A stretch of DNA of 64,000 nucleotides from Candidatus Kuenenia hertensis (GTDB lineage: Bacteria > Planctomycetota > Brocadiia > Brocadiales > Brocadiaceae). The stretch is from positions 1 through 64,000 of the forward strand of contig SOET01000025.1 of the NCBI GenBank assembly GCA_021646465.1, in the 5' to 3' direction. The position numbers and the translations under genes were made by a program. How positions within the stretch are numbered: position 1 is the stretch's first letter; each line of letters begins with the position of its first letter. A model generated the notes under the pieces. The model made no database searches. It saw only the letters and a list, made by a program, of their open reading frames with translations, and was not told the origin of the DNA. This document shows positions 57,829-64,000 of the stretch, one piece after another.

Positions 57829-58185
57829 CTAATCTAATTTTTTGGGTATTAACGTTTCTTCCGGATTCTGGCTTACATCCATTACCACCAGTTCTATGTA
57901 CTTCGTTTCATTCATTTTCAAACTTATATCATTCGTTTGAGTTTGGTATCCTTTCTTTTCATAACAGAGCGTATAGGTACCAACCTTTAATGAAAGCGAA
58001 TAATGGCCGCTGCCGGAAGATTGTCCGCTATAACTTGCAGTATTATCTTGAGTAGATATTTCAACCGCCGGTAAAGCCTTTTTATTTGCATCGTATACAT
58101 ACCCATAAATATCACCAGCGTTCAATACCTTGGCGGTACTACATGCAAATAGACACAATGCAGCTGTTAATAACATTTTTTTCAT
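57829..58185 (-). CDS. exported carboxypeptidase-regulatory-like domain protein
   Basis: The 118-residue protein has a signal peptide (1-22, with LFACS near 15). A transthyretin-like fold follows: IYGYVYDANKKALPAVEIST, GHYSLSLKVGTYTLCYEKKGYQ. This domain is common in surface and periplasmic binding proteins. Membrane anchoring is possible through Cys15. The function is unknown. Confidence 0.8.
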   Translation of the reverse strand: MKKMLLTAALCLFACSTAKVLNAGDIYGYVYDANKKALPAVEISTQDNTASYSGQSSGSGHYSLSLKVGTYTLCYEKKGYQTQTNDISLKMNETKYIELVVMDVSQNPEETLIPKKLD

Positions 58186-58440
58186 GGTGTAAAATTCCTT
58201 TTTTAAGGTGATAAATCAAATTTTAAAACTAGCGGGAGAAAGAGAAGTTCCCAATGATGTGAGATAGAATGACAAAAACTTTCTTGAAGTTTTCGGAAGG
58301 ACAAAGCTCCTTTCACAATAAAGGATAACAATGCTGTCTTCGATAGTCAATTCACGGGAAATGAATAGAAGATAAAAAAAGTTTAGCACATGTGGTGTGT
58401 TAATGCAAGTACCATATCATAATTGATACAAATTTCGGAG

Positions 58441-58917
58441 TTATTTTATAAATTTGAAAATCAGGTCTCCTGTATAATGAGTCAATGATACAACAACTGC
58501 AACAATGAGCAAGTGTTCAAATATCACTTTCACTGGGTTATTATTTTGCGATTTGGCAATAAGGTAACTGAGCAATGTTATGGTCATGAACCCCCATCCT
58601 AAACTTACAATGATGGCAAAAGAAAGGTCAAACAAAAGAACGGGGATTATAAAAGTCAGTGCGAACAACATCTTTGTAAAAAAAGTAGTAAACGTTGAAA
58701 TCCAAATTTGTAATGTAGTATGCGTACTTTCCGATTCTTCAGAAATGTGTATCCCCAGCGCGTCAGAAAAAGAATCCGCTATGGCAATGGTAAGTATGCC
58801 GCCAAGAACAACCATTTTTGAATGCGTGCCGGAATGCAGCCCGACCATTAGCCCTAATGTCGTAATTGTGCCTGATGTTAAGCCGAAAGAAATACCTGTT
58901 TGAAGTGATTTTTTCAT
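58441..58917 (-). CDS. VIT1/CCC1-like membrane protein
   Basis: The 158-residue protein has four to five helices. The N-terminal GISFGLTSGTITTLGLMVGL and ADSFSDALGIHISEESES fit the VIT1/CCC1 iron/manganese transporter family. It is shorter than the usual 230 residues, lacking the cytoplasmic metal-binding loop. It could still transport metals, and the neighbouring CDF gene supports a metal theme (inference). Confidence 0.72.
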   Translation of the reverse strand: MKKSLQTGISFGLTSGTITTLGLMVGLHSGTHSKMVVLGGILTIAIADSFSDALGIHISEESESTHTTLQIWISTFTTFFTKMLFALTFIIPVLLFDLSFAIIVSLGWGFMTITLLSYLIAKSQNNNPVKVIFEHLLIVAVVVSLTHYTGDLIFKFIK

Positions 58918-59161
58918 GGGAATTTTTAGCCGGTAATCTTTCCCTGCAAGTGTAATTGTATTAAGAGACTATTATGTTTGTCATTATAAAAGAGGAGGTT
59001 TGTTTTGCAATATAATTTGCAGGAACGAAGTGTGAGCATGAGACAATCTACCCTAAAGGATTGGAAGATAAAAGAGAGTGCAAAACAGTTTTAAAAGTGA
59101 TTGCAAATAAATGAAATGAATGTGCTCTCATGGTTTCAAACACATGAAACCGTTATATTAC

Positions 59162-59207
59162 TGGTGGAGCTGAGGGGATTCGAATCCCTGACCTTTTGAA
59201 TGCCATT
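59162..59207 (-). other. tRNA 3' fragment, likely attachment-site scar
   Basis: On the minus strand GGCATTCAAAAGGTCAGG continues into GATTCGAATCCCCTCAGCTC and CACCA: the end of a tRNA from the anticodon stem to the CCA. No 5' half exists upstream. Such 3' halves are left by integration of elements that use tRNA genes. The T-stem has one mismatch to the expected pairing. Confidence 0.65.
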
Positions 59208-59368
59208 TCTTTAAAGACCATTTTTAGCAATTTTTATAACCAACTGGCTTCGTGTCTGTTACGACTGTAATTATTTACTTCTCAATATCTTACAACATAG
59301 AAAATTCCTGCCCGTTCCTTTTTATTCCTTTCGATTCCGCAGGGTTCGGTCACAATTTGGTCACAGTT
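59204..59368 (-). repeat. direct repeat copy A (165 bp)
   Basis: It begins CATTTCTTTAAAG and ends TTGGTCACAGTT, and matches the 165-bp copy at 60145-60309 along its whole length at roughly three-quarters identity. In minus orientation both copies share a short open frame (CDQIVTEPCGI versus CDQIVTESCGI), perhaps the tail of an integrase gene. It adjoins the tRNA fragment. Confidence 0.7.
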
Positions 59369-59423
59369 TTGATTTCAATATTCGTGATGAAATTATTCAT
59401 TTGGAGTTTAGGTCTTTACTGTT

Positions 59424-59693
59424 TTAATAAACTTCATCATGAGTTCCAATATCAATTAACAAAACTTCGTTATCTTCTATAAACTTAAAAACTACTCTAT
59501 GATCATAGGCTATGCTAAATGCCCAAAAGCCTTCAAGTTTTCCCACCAATTTGTGTGTTTTTAATCGTGGATTAAAAGGGGTTTTTGAAAATAACGTTAT
59601 AGCTTCCCAAAATTTGTTTTTAAGTTCGTCATTATATTTTATCTTCTTTTTGTAAATCCGCTTAAAACCCTGATCCCATACTATTTTAATCAC
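59424..59693 (-). CDS. RelE-type toxin
   Basis: The 89-residue protein has the RelE/ParE fold pattern: MIKIVWDQGFKRIYKKKIKY, HKLVGKLEGFWAFSIAYDHRVVFK and VLLIDIGTHDEVY. Members cut mRNA on ribosomes. Its start overlaps the antitoxin gene by 8 nt. The pair is flanked by direct repeats, consistent with a mobile origin. Confidence 0.85.
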   Translation of the reverse strand: MIKIVWDQGFKRIYKKKIKYNDELKNKFWEAITLFSKTPFNPRLKTHKLVGKLEGFWAFSIAYDHRVVFKFIEDNEVLLIDIGTHDEVY

Positions 59694-59901
59694 ATTCTAA
59701 ATCCTTATATAAATCTTTTATAGTACCTTTTTTAACCAATCCCTTTTTTAAATTACCCATAGACTCTTTGGCTCTTTTTGCCATAGCATCCCTTTTTGCC
59801 TCTATTAGTTGTTTTTTTATAACATCTATTGCATACTCCTTGTCCTCTAATGGTAACTTGCTAAAATCTTCGATTAATTTATTTAAAGTATTAGTACCCA
59901 T
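59686..59901 (-). CDS. antitoxin of the RelE-type pair
   Basis: The 71-residue helical protein begins MGTNTLNKLIEDFSKLP and ends in KKGTIKDLYKDLECD. GGAGGAGG precedes the ATG. Its position directly upstream of and overlapping the toxin identifies it; a DNA-binding motif is not obvious. Confidence 0.75.
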   Translation of the reverse strand: MGTNTLNKLIEDFSKLPLEDKEYAIDVIKKQLIEAKRDAMAKRAKESMGNLKKGLVKKGTIKDLYKDLECD

Positions 59902-60144
59902 TTTTCTATACCTCCTCCGGATTTTATCTGATAACTGTTTGAATTTATTTTATATTTTTTAAGCTAACTTGCCCACTTGTCAAAAATAGCAAATTAATTA
60001 GTAAATTCTTTCGAGGCTATGTTGAAATAAAAACTTATCTTTAACATAATTTCAATTAATTTCCCATAAGATTTCTAAGGTTTAAAATAGAGATTATCTT
60101 TTCTCATAGGGCTGTCCAATCTGAAAAATCACCCCAGATGGGGA

Positions 60145-60309
60145 CATTTCTTTAAAGGTCATTTTTGGCGATTTTTATAGCTAAATGGTTTTGTGTCTGT
60201 AATAAATGCAATTGTTTGTATTGCAAAATCTACATAATAAAGAAAATTCTGAACGTCCCTTTTTCTTCCTTACAATTCCACAGGATTCAGTTACAATTTG
60301 GTCACAGTT
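60145..60309 (-). repeat. direct repeat copy B (165 bp)
   Basis: It begins CATTTCTTTAAAG and ends TTGGTCACAGTT, the partner of 59204-59368 at equal length. The segment between the copies holds the toxin-antitoxin pair. Confidence 0.7.
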
Positions 60310-60501
60310 AAATATATAAAATTTTTAATGCTATAAAAATAATACCCGGAAAATCGTTAAAAGAAAAAGATTGCAAATTTGATAGAATTTGTTACATGTA
60401 TTAAATTGTAAGGTAAAAATGAAAGAAGGATTATAGAATTTATATTAAAATAAAGGTGTTTTTTTTCGGTTAACATACAAAAAGTAATGATATCCAGAAC
60501 T

Positions 60502-60520
60502 GTATAATAAGTTGTTGGGA
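60502..60520 (+). other. attI-like insertion point before the cassette array
   Basis: ATAATAAGTTGTTGGGA ends with the core GTTGGGA (60514-60520), the exact reverse complement of the TCCCAAC R'' core at 61088-61094. That marks 60515 as the first cassette's left edge. The preceding ATAAGTTG resembles the site before the apeA cassette. No integrase gene is seen nearby. Confidence 0.65.
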
Positions 60521-60548
60521 TATAAATAAGGAAAAAAAATATAGTTAC

Positions 60549-61058
60549 ATGAAATACAAAAAAACATTTTTCCACTGTGGCAATCAACTTCTCAACACAC
60601 TTTCGACAGAGATAAAAGAAATCGAGATGATCATAGAAAAAGTCAAATGGGCTAATTCATTTAAACATAACCAAAAAAATGAGATTACCTACGAACACCA
60701 AACGGCATACAATAAAGCTTTTGATGCTCAATTTATTAATTGCGGATGGGAATCTCAGCCTCTTCTAAGAGTTGAACCAAGACTCATTGGGGACTTTAGA
60801 AAGGGATTAGTTTTCGTAGAAATCCAGTTCGGTAATAGTTCAACACTTTACCGTGATTACTATAAGTTCCAGTACGGTTTGATTAATGGACTTTTATCCT
60901 TGTCAGTTCTTATTGTTCCAACAAAGCCAAGTGATTTTTTTCCTACAAGACCCAAAAGTGTTTTGAATATGGCTGAATACGATTTAGCATATTCATATTT
61001 AACGGTTTTACCGATAAATGTACCAGTGTTATTGATAGGGCTACTCCCTGAAAATTGA
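60549..61058 (+). CDS. BglII-like restriction endonuclease (cassette 1)
   Basis: The 169-residue protein ends with LLPEN. The catalytic core contains EPRLIGDFRKGLVFVEIQFGN with an Asp and the E-I-Q triad of the BglII-type PD-(D/E)xK fold, then YRDYYKFQYGLI. Such enzymes cut GATC-related sites in known members. The gene is cassette 1 of the array; no methylase accompanies it, so host protection must come from elsewhere or the enzyme is not a classical restriction enzyme. Confidence 0.75.
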   Translation: MKYKKTFFHCGNQLLNTLSTEIKEIEMIIEKVKWANSFKHNQKNEITYEHQTAYNKAFDAQFINCGWESQPLLRVEPRLIGDFRKGLVFVEIQFGNSSTLYRDYYKFQYGLINGLLSLSVLIVPTKPSDFFPTRPKSVLNMAEYDLAYSYLTVLPINVPVLLIGLLPEN

Positions 61059-61087
61059 AGCCGGAGTAATAGAATAACGAAATCGAA

Positions 61088-61154
61088 TCCCAACCAATGC
61101 CTGGAACTGACTTTTTGCGCGGGGCGCAAAAAGCAGCTCAGGCTAATGTTAGTC
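61088..61154 (+). other. attC site 1
   Basis: This 67-bp site has R'' TCCCAAC (61088-61094) and R' GTTAGTC (61148-61154). The arms AATGCCTGGAACTGACTTTT and AAAAGCAGCTCAGGCTAAT pair with a bulge, around GCGCGGGGCGC. R'' complements the array's first core GTTGGGA. Confidence 0.88.
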
Positions 61155-61158
61155 TCTT

Positions 61159-61869
61159 ATGACTAGACCAATACAAAAGCAATTTGAAATTTACTACGCT
61201 GATAGTTTAGCAAAGGCTATGGGCTATAATTGGATCATCTCTACTCCTCCCAATGAAACAGATTGGCCTGATCTTTTGATTCAAACTCCGGCTGATAATT
61301 TTGGTTTAGAAGTTCGTGACATATTTGTTGATGAGCACAGCAATGGCTCATTTGAAAAAAGAAGTGAATCATTCAGGCAAAAACTGTTAAACCAGTTATC
61401 AGCTAAATACTATGAAAAAAAGAATTCTCCCATCTTATTAGAGGTAAGCGGGCCTTTTGATAATAAAATTGCTGAATCTATTCTTAGCTATCTCCTATCT
61501 ATTGACTTTCAAGAGTGGAAAAAAATTGAGCACGATATAATTCTTAACGGAACTAAAACAAGATTATATGTTGATGGTCTGCCAAGTTCATTTGCAAATT
61601 ATAATAGATGGCGATACATTGATGACAATATAGGATGGGTTCAACGAATAAGCGATATAGATGTTGAAATTATTACTAAGGATAAAAGCCTTAACATTAT
61701 TAAATACAAAAAAAATAATAACAAAGTTTCGTTGCTCATTGTAGCAAACCGTATTAAAAATAGTGGTAAATTGTTATTGGAGAAGAATAGTCAAATCAAT
61801 ACGCATGGCTTTGATAAAGTATTTTTTTATATGCATCCATTAGATGCTATTGTTTACGGAAGCGACTAA
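61159..61869 (+). CDS. probable PD-(D/E)xK nuclease (cassette 2)
   Basis: The 236-residue protein is not recognised as a named family. A nuclease-like motif stands out near residue 30-50: PNETDWPDLLIQ, then FGLEVRDIF, that is D...ExR with a hydrophobic strand, fitting a PD-(D/E)xK core with Arg/Lys variation. The remaining sequence is mixed alpha/beta (VSLLIVANRIKNSG). The ATG lies 4 nt after the cassette boundary, and the stop is inside attC2's R''. A defence role is inferred from the neighbours. Confidence 0.65.
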   Translation: MTRPIQKQFEIYYADSLAKAMGYNWIISTPPNETDWPDLLIQTPADNFGLEVRDIFVDEHSNGSFEKRSESFRQKLLNQLSAKYYEKKNSPILLEVSGPFDNKIAESILSYLLSIDFQEWKKIEHDIILNGTKTRLYVDGLPSSFANYNRWRYIDDNIGWVQRISDIDVEIITKDKSLNIIKYKKNNNKVSLLIVANRIKNSGKLLLEKNSQINTHGFDKVFFYMHPLDAIVYGSD

Positions 61870-61996
61870 CAACGCGTTGCAGTGAAATCGAACCACACGG
61901 CACTGTTGGGGCAGGTTGGAGTTTGAGATTTGCAAATCGGTTGTTTTGCTCGGTGAAGTAATTCAGTGATTCGATTCACTGAGCTTAGCGTTAGGC
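61864..61996 (+). other. attC site 2
   Basis: This 133-bp site has R'' GACTAAC (61864-61870), the exact reverse complement of attC1's R' GTTAGTC, and R' GTTAGGC (61990-61996). The arms CAACGCGTTGCAGTGAAATC and GATTCACTGAGCTTAGCG pair imperfectly. The Mrr gene at 12931-13848 is followed by a very similar sequence. Confidence 0.88.
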
Positions 61997-61999
61997 TCT

Positions 62000-63352
62000 A
62001 TGAATGCTAGAGAGGTTTCAATGGAAATGACACCAGAACTATCAGACCTCATAACTATCAAGAAAAACATAGAAGATTATTGTAATGATTCCTTTGAAGT
62101 GAAAGGTTTTGAGAATTGGGCATATAGTTCTGACTTATTAGAGGTAATACTTGGACCGACTCTTTACCTTGAGACCATATCAACTGATTTCAATAAACAA
62201 TCGTCTAACAGAAAGTTAAAGCAATCTTTGCAAAAGTGGCTTGCATCAAATCCATCTCTACCCTCTGAGGAACAAGTAAAGGCAATTCAAGAATCTCATC
62301 AAAAATCTTACGAAGAACGAATTGAAATCATTAGAAAGAAATATGAAAGTTTAATTAAAGAGAAGGATGCAGAAATTATTAACATACTTCGAGAAAAGAC
62401 GATTGGATTTCCCTCTCTTGCTCGTGCTTTGGCATACTATGAAACGCTATCAGACTTCCACCATTCATATTTCCTAGAAAGAAAGTCACATCCAGCTGTT
62501 AATACTGCGGCAAAATTTTCACATTTGGCTACCGAAAAACGTGAACTATCAAGAAAGCTGAAAATTACTATTGCAAGACTCGATTACTATGAGAAGTTAT
62601 TCCCTTGGCTTGCCGACTATGTTGATGTCGATATAGATGCTCTACTATCTTACGTCTCAGAGCAAGATAAAGAGCCTGATGATGACCCAGTGCGTAAATT
62701 TTTAGCGATAGGAGAGTATGAAAAACTATCTACTGCTGAAAGAAATCAGCTTGCGCTTGAACGATACTGGATGGGGAAGAAAAAACCTTGGCAGCTTGGT
62801 AGAGACTATGAGCGATATATTGGTTATCTTTATGAGAAGGATGGTTTTGATGTTCGCTATTTTGGAGTAGAAGAGGGCCTCGGAGACCTTGGTAGAGATT
62901 TAATATGTACGCGTGACTTTGAAGTATTAGTTGTGCAATGTAAATACTGGACAGCTAACAAGACAATCCACGAGAAGCATATTTCGCAGCTCTTCGGCAC
63001 TACAGTTATGTATGAAATAGAGCAAAAATTGAGTAATGGTAATGAACAACAAAAATTCATACATTATAAGCCTGTTTTCATTACTTCAACTACTTTATCT
63101 GAAAAGGCATTTAATTTTGCTGAACATCTGAACGTGGAAGTCAGAGAGGGAGTTAAACTTGATAAATATCCATGTGTCAAATGCAACATAATTGGTCATA
63201 GTGGTGAGAAAATTTATCACTTGCCTATGGATCAGCAATATGACAAGTTAATAACGTCTCGGAAGGATCGGTTTTATGTTAAGTCGGCAATCGAGGCTGA
63301 AAGACTTGGATTTCGGAGAGCGTGGAAATGGCTTGGTAATAGACAAGCCTAA
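62000..63352 (+). CDS. Mrr-like nuclease with coiled-coil N-terminus (cassette 3)
   Basis: The 450-residue protein has a helical N-terminal half with a coiled coil around 100-140. A C-terminal Mrr-type catalytic domain (from about 268) has YERYIGYLYEKDGFDVRYFG, GDLGRDLIC and VVQCKYW: the D and Q-C-K positions of the PD-(D/E)xK fold. Members act on foreign or modified DNA. The ATG lies 4 nt after the cassette boundary, and its TAA overlaps attC3. It has no methylase or partner. Confidence 0.85.
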   Translation: MNAREVSMEMTPELSDLITIKKNIEDYCNDSFEVKGFENWAYSSDLLEVILGPTLYLETISTDFNKQSSNRKLKQSLQKWLASNPSLPSEEQVKAIQESHQKSYEERIEIIRKKYESLIKEKDAEIINILREKTIGFPSLARALAYYETLSDFHHSYFLERKSHPAVNTAAKFSHLATEKRELSRKLKITIARLDYYEKLFPWLADYVDVDIDALLSYVSEQDKEPDDDPVRKFLAIGEYEKLSTAERNQLALERYWMGKKKPWQLGRDYERYIGYLYEKDGFDVRYFGVEEGLGDLGRDLICTRDFEVLVVQCKYWTANKTIHEKHISQLFGTTVMYEIEQKLSNGNEQQKFIHYKPVFITSTTLSEKAFNFAEHLNVEVREGVKLDKYPCVKCNIIGHSGEKIYHLPMDQQYDKLITSRKDRFYVKSAIEAERLGFRRAWKWLGNRQA

Positions 63353-63482
63353 ACAACGCGCTGGAGTTGAACGAGTGCCGCAGGACGCTGTTCGAGCGTG
63401 TTGTTGGCTTGAGGAGGCCTAAGCAGTTTATGAGTCAGCGGGTGTGATTCAGTGGCGCTCATCACTAAGCTTAGCGTTATAC
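63347..63482 (+). other. attC site 3
   Basis: R'' is GCCTAAAC (63347-63354), one extra A compared with GCCTAAC, the complement of attC2's R' GTTAGGC. R' is GTTATAC (63476-63482). The arms ACAACGCG and GCTTAGCG pair weakly, and the site is 136 bp. This points to a further cassette to the right. Confidence 0.72.
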
Positions 63483-63881
63483 TGAAAATATATATTACTT
63501 AAAAAACTTCTTATTCAGTATTACGTTATTGATAAAACAAAATGGCAGCTGTAATTGATATTTCTGCATTTAAAATAATCCTCTTTTATTTATCACATCT
63601 GAAAAAACTACAATCCTATTTTAATAAATAATAATATAGTTGTAAAAAGAGCTAATTAAATATTCCGAATAGTTAACCGATAATTAATAAATCACAGCTT
63701 TCTTTGATCTTCTGTTTTGTAGAAGATGAAAGAATGCTGTGTTATGGGAACAGCTAAGAGGCAGGCTAAACAAATTAACGATGAAACCTTCGCTCTTAGT
63801 GGAACGTTTTTTGTGGAACTAAGAGGGAAGGGAATGACATGGGTGAAATAGGTTATATTTATATTATAAAAAACAAAATAT
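63483..63881. other. 399-bp stretch after the array
   Basis: AT-rich. It holds a hairpin CTCTTAGT...ACTAAGAG around 63803-63830. No GTATAAC core that would close a next cassette is visible before the window ends. Confidence 0.4.
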
Positions 63882-64000
63882 ATGAAAAAAACTGATAGTA
63901 GTTGCTGGAAAGAAAAAATAGACCCTGGTTTTAATTATTTCATTAAAGTATATTTAGACTTTATCAAAACGCTCCCATATCTACCCTATGAACAAGACAA
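63882..64000 (+). CDS. partial gene at the window edge
   Basis: ATG 63882 opens a frame of 39 codons (MKKTDSSCWKEKIDPGFN, then YFIKVYLDFIKTLPYLPYE) that runs off the end. A possible upstream core (GTTATAC) fits a cassette gene, but the 400-bp gap to attC3 is long for that. Too short to name. Confidence 0.4.
   Translation, partial: MKKTDSSCWKEKIDPGFNYFIKVYLDFIKTLPYLPYEQD

Noticed and set aside
59162-59240. Complete tRNA gene on the minus strand
   Set aside because: Only the 3' part from the anticodon stem pairs correctly; the 5' acceptor and D-arm sequences are absent upstream.

Overview
The window reads as a piece of a Gram-negative, fairly AT-rich bacterial chromosome. The best guess is an anammox planctomycete (Brocadiales, Kuenenia/Brocadia-like). 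This is inference from gene content: several small exported c-type cytochromes, three hemerythrin or ferritin-type iron proteins, a CX4CH exported protein, lipid A synthesis (lpxK), hybrid histidine kinases, and many planctomycete-style hypothetical proteins. No rRNA gene, complete tRNA gene or CRISPR array was found.

Layout. 1-5.2 kb: a possible clipped transposase start, an ABC-class ATPase, an M48 protease, a conserved hypothetical gene and a decayed REC-PilZ regulator. 5.2-9.5 kb: a 40-residue membrane peptide, a large exported subtilase with two nearly identical LamG domains, and a MITE-like palindromic element. 9.5-16.7 kb (minus strand): gluconokinase, ferritin-like protein plus aspartase, an Mrr nuclease that looks like a stray integron cassette, then proS-DUF4416-ndk. 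17-19 kb: three small c-type cytochromes ending at a terminator. 19-22.3 kb: an 838-residue orphan coiled-coil protein and a small orphan. 22.4-28.5 kb: a hemerythrin operon, the def-fmt-DUF116-rsmB operon, a PIN-like protein and a bacteriohemerythrin. 28.6-32.2 kb: a coupled four-gene membrane operon including DUF6754. 32.4-37.1 kb: thiD, an HNH nuclease, lpxK, a 56-residue ferredoxin, a deoxyhypusine-synthase-like protein and an endonuclease III homologue.

37.1-39.1 kb is the first highlight, a relic integron. A truncated intI-like integrase with its own promoter lies divergent from one gene cassette. The cassette carries a frameshifted apeA (HEPN) anti-phage gene and ends in a textbook attC. 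The cassette's leading core and its attC R'' core are exact reverse complements. The integrase is cut off at a palindromic repeat element. 39.3-45 kb: pyrC-NYN-VanZ operon, exported CX4CH protein, DUF1614 protein, esterase and a GGDEF remnant. 45-58.9 kb: three histidine kinases (one frameshifted), a radical SAM protein, small exported and zinc-ribbon proteins, a MITE, a CDF transporter and a VIT-like protein.

59-64 kb is the second highlight. A tRNA 3' fragment (integration scar) and a pair of 165-bp direct repeats bracket a RelE-type toxin-antitoxin pair. An integrase-less integron cassette array follows, with three cassettes whose boundaries are confirmed by core-site complementarity. They encode a BglII-like endonuclease, a probable PD-(D/E)xK nuclease and an Mrr-like nuclease. 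The two integron loci share a similar sequence just before the first cassette, suggesting related attI sites. The integron pieces therefore form a scattered defence-gene system: apeA, Mrr, BglII-like, PD-(D/E)xK and Mrr-like genes.
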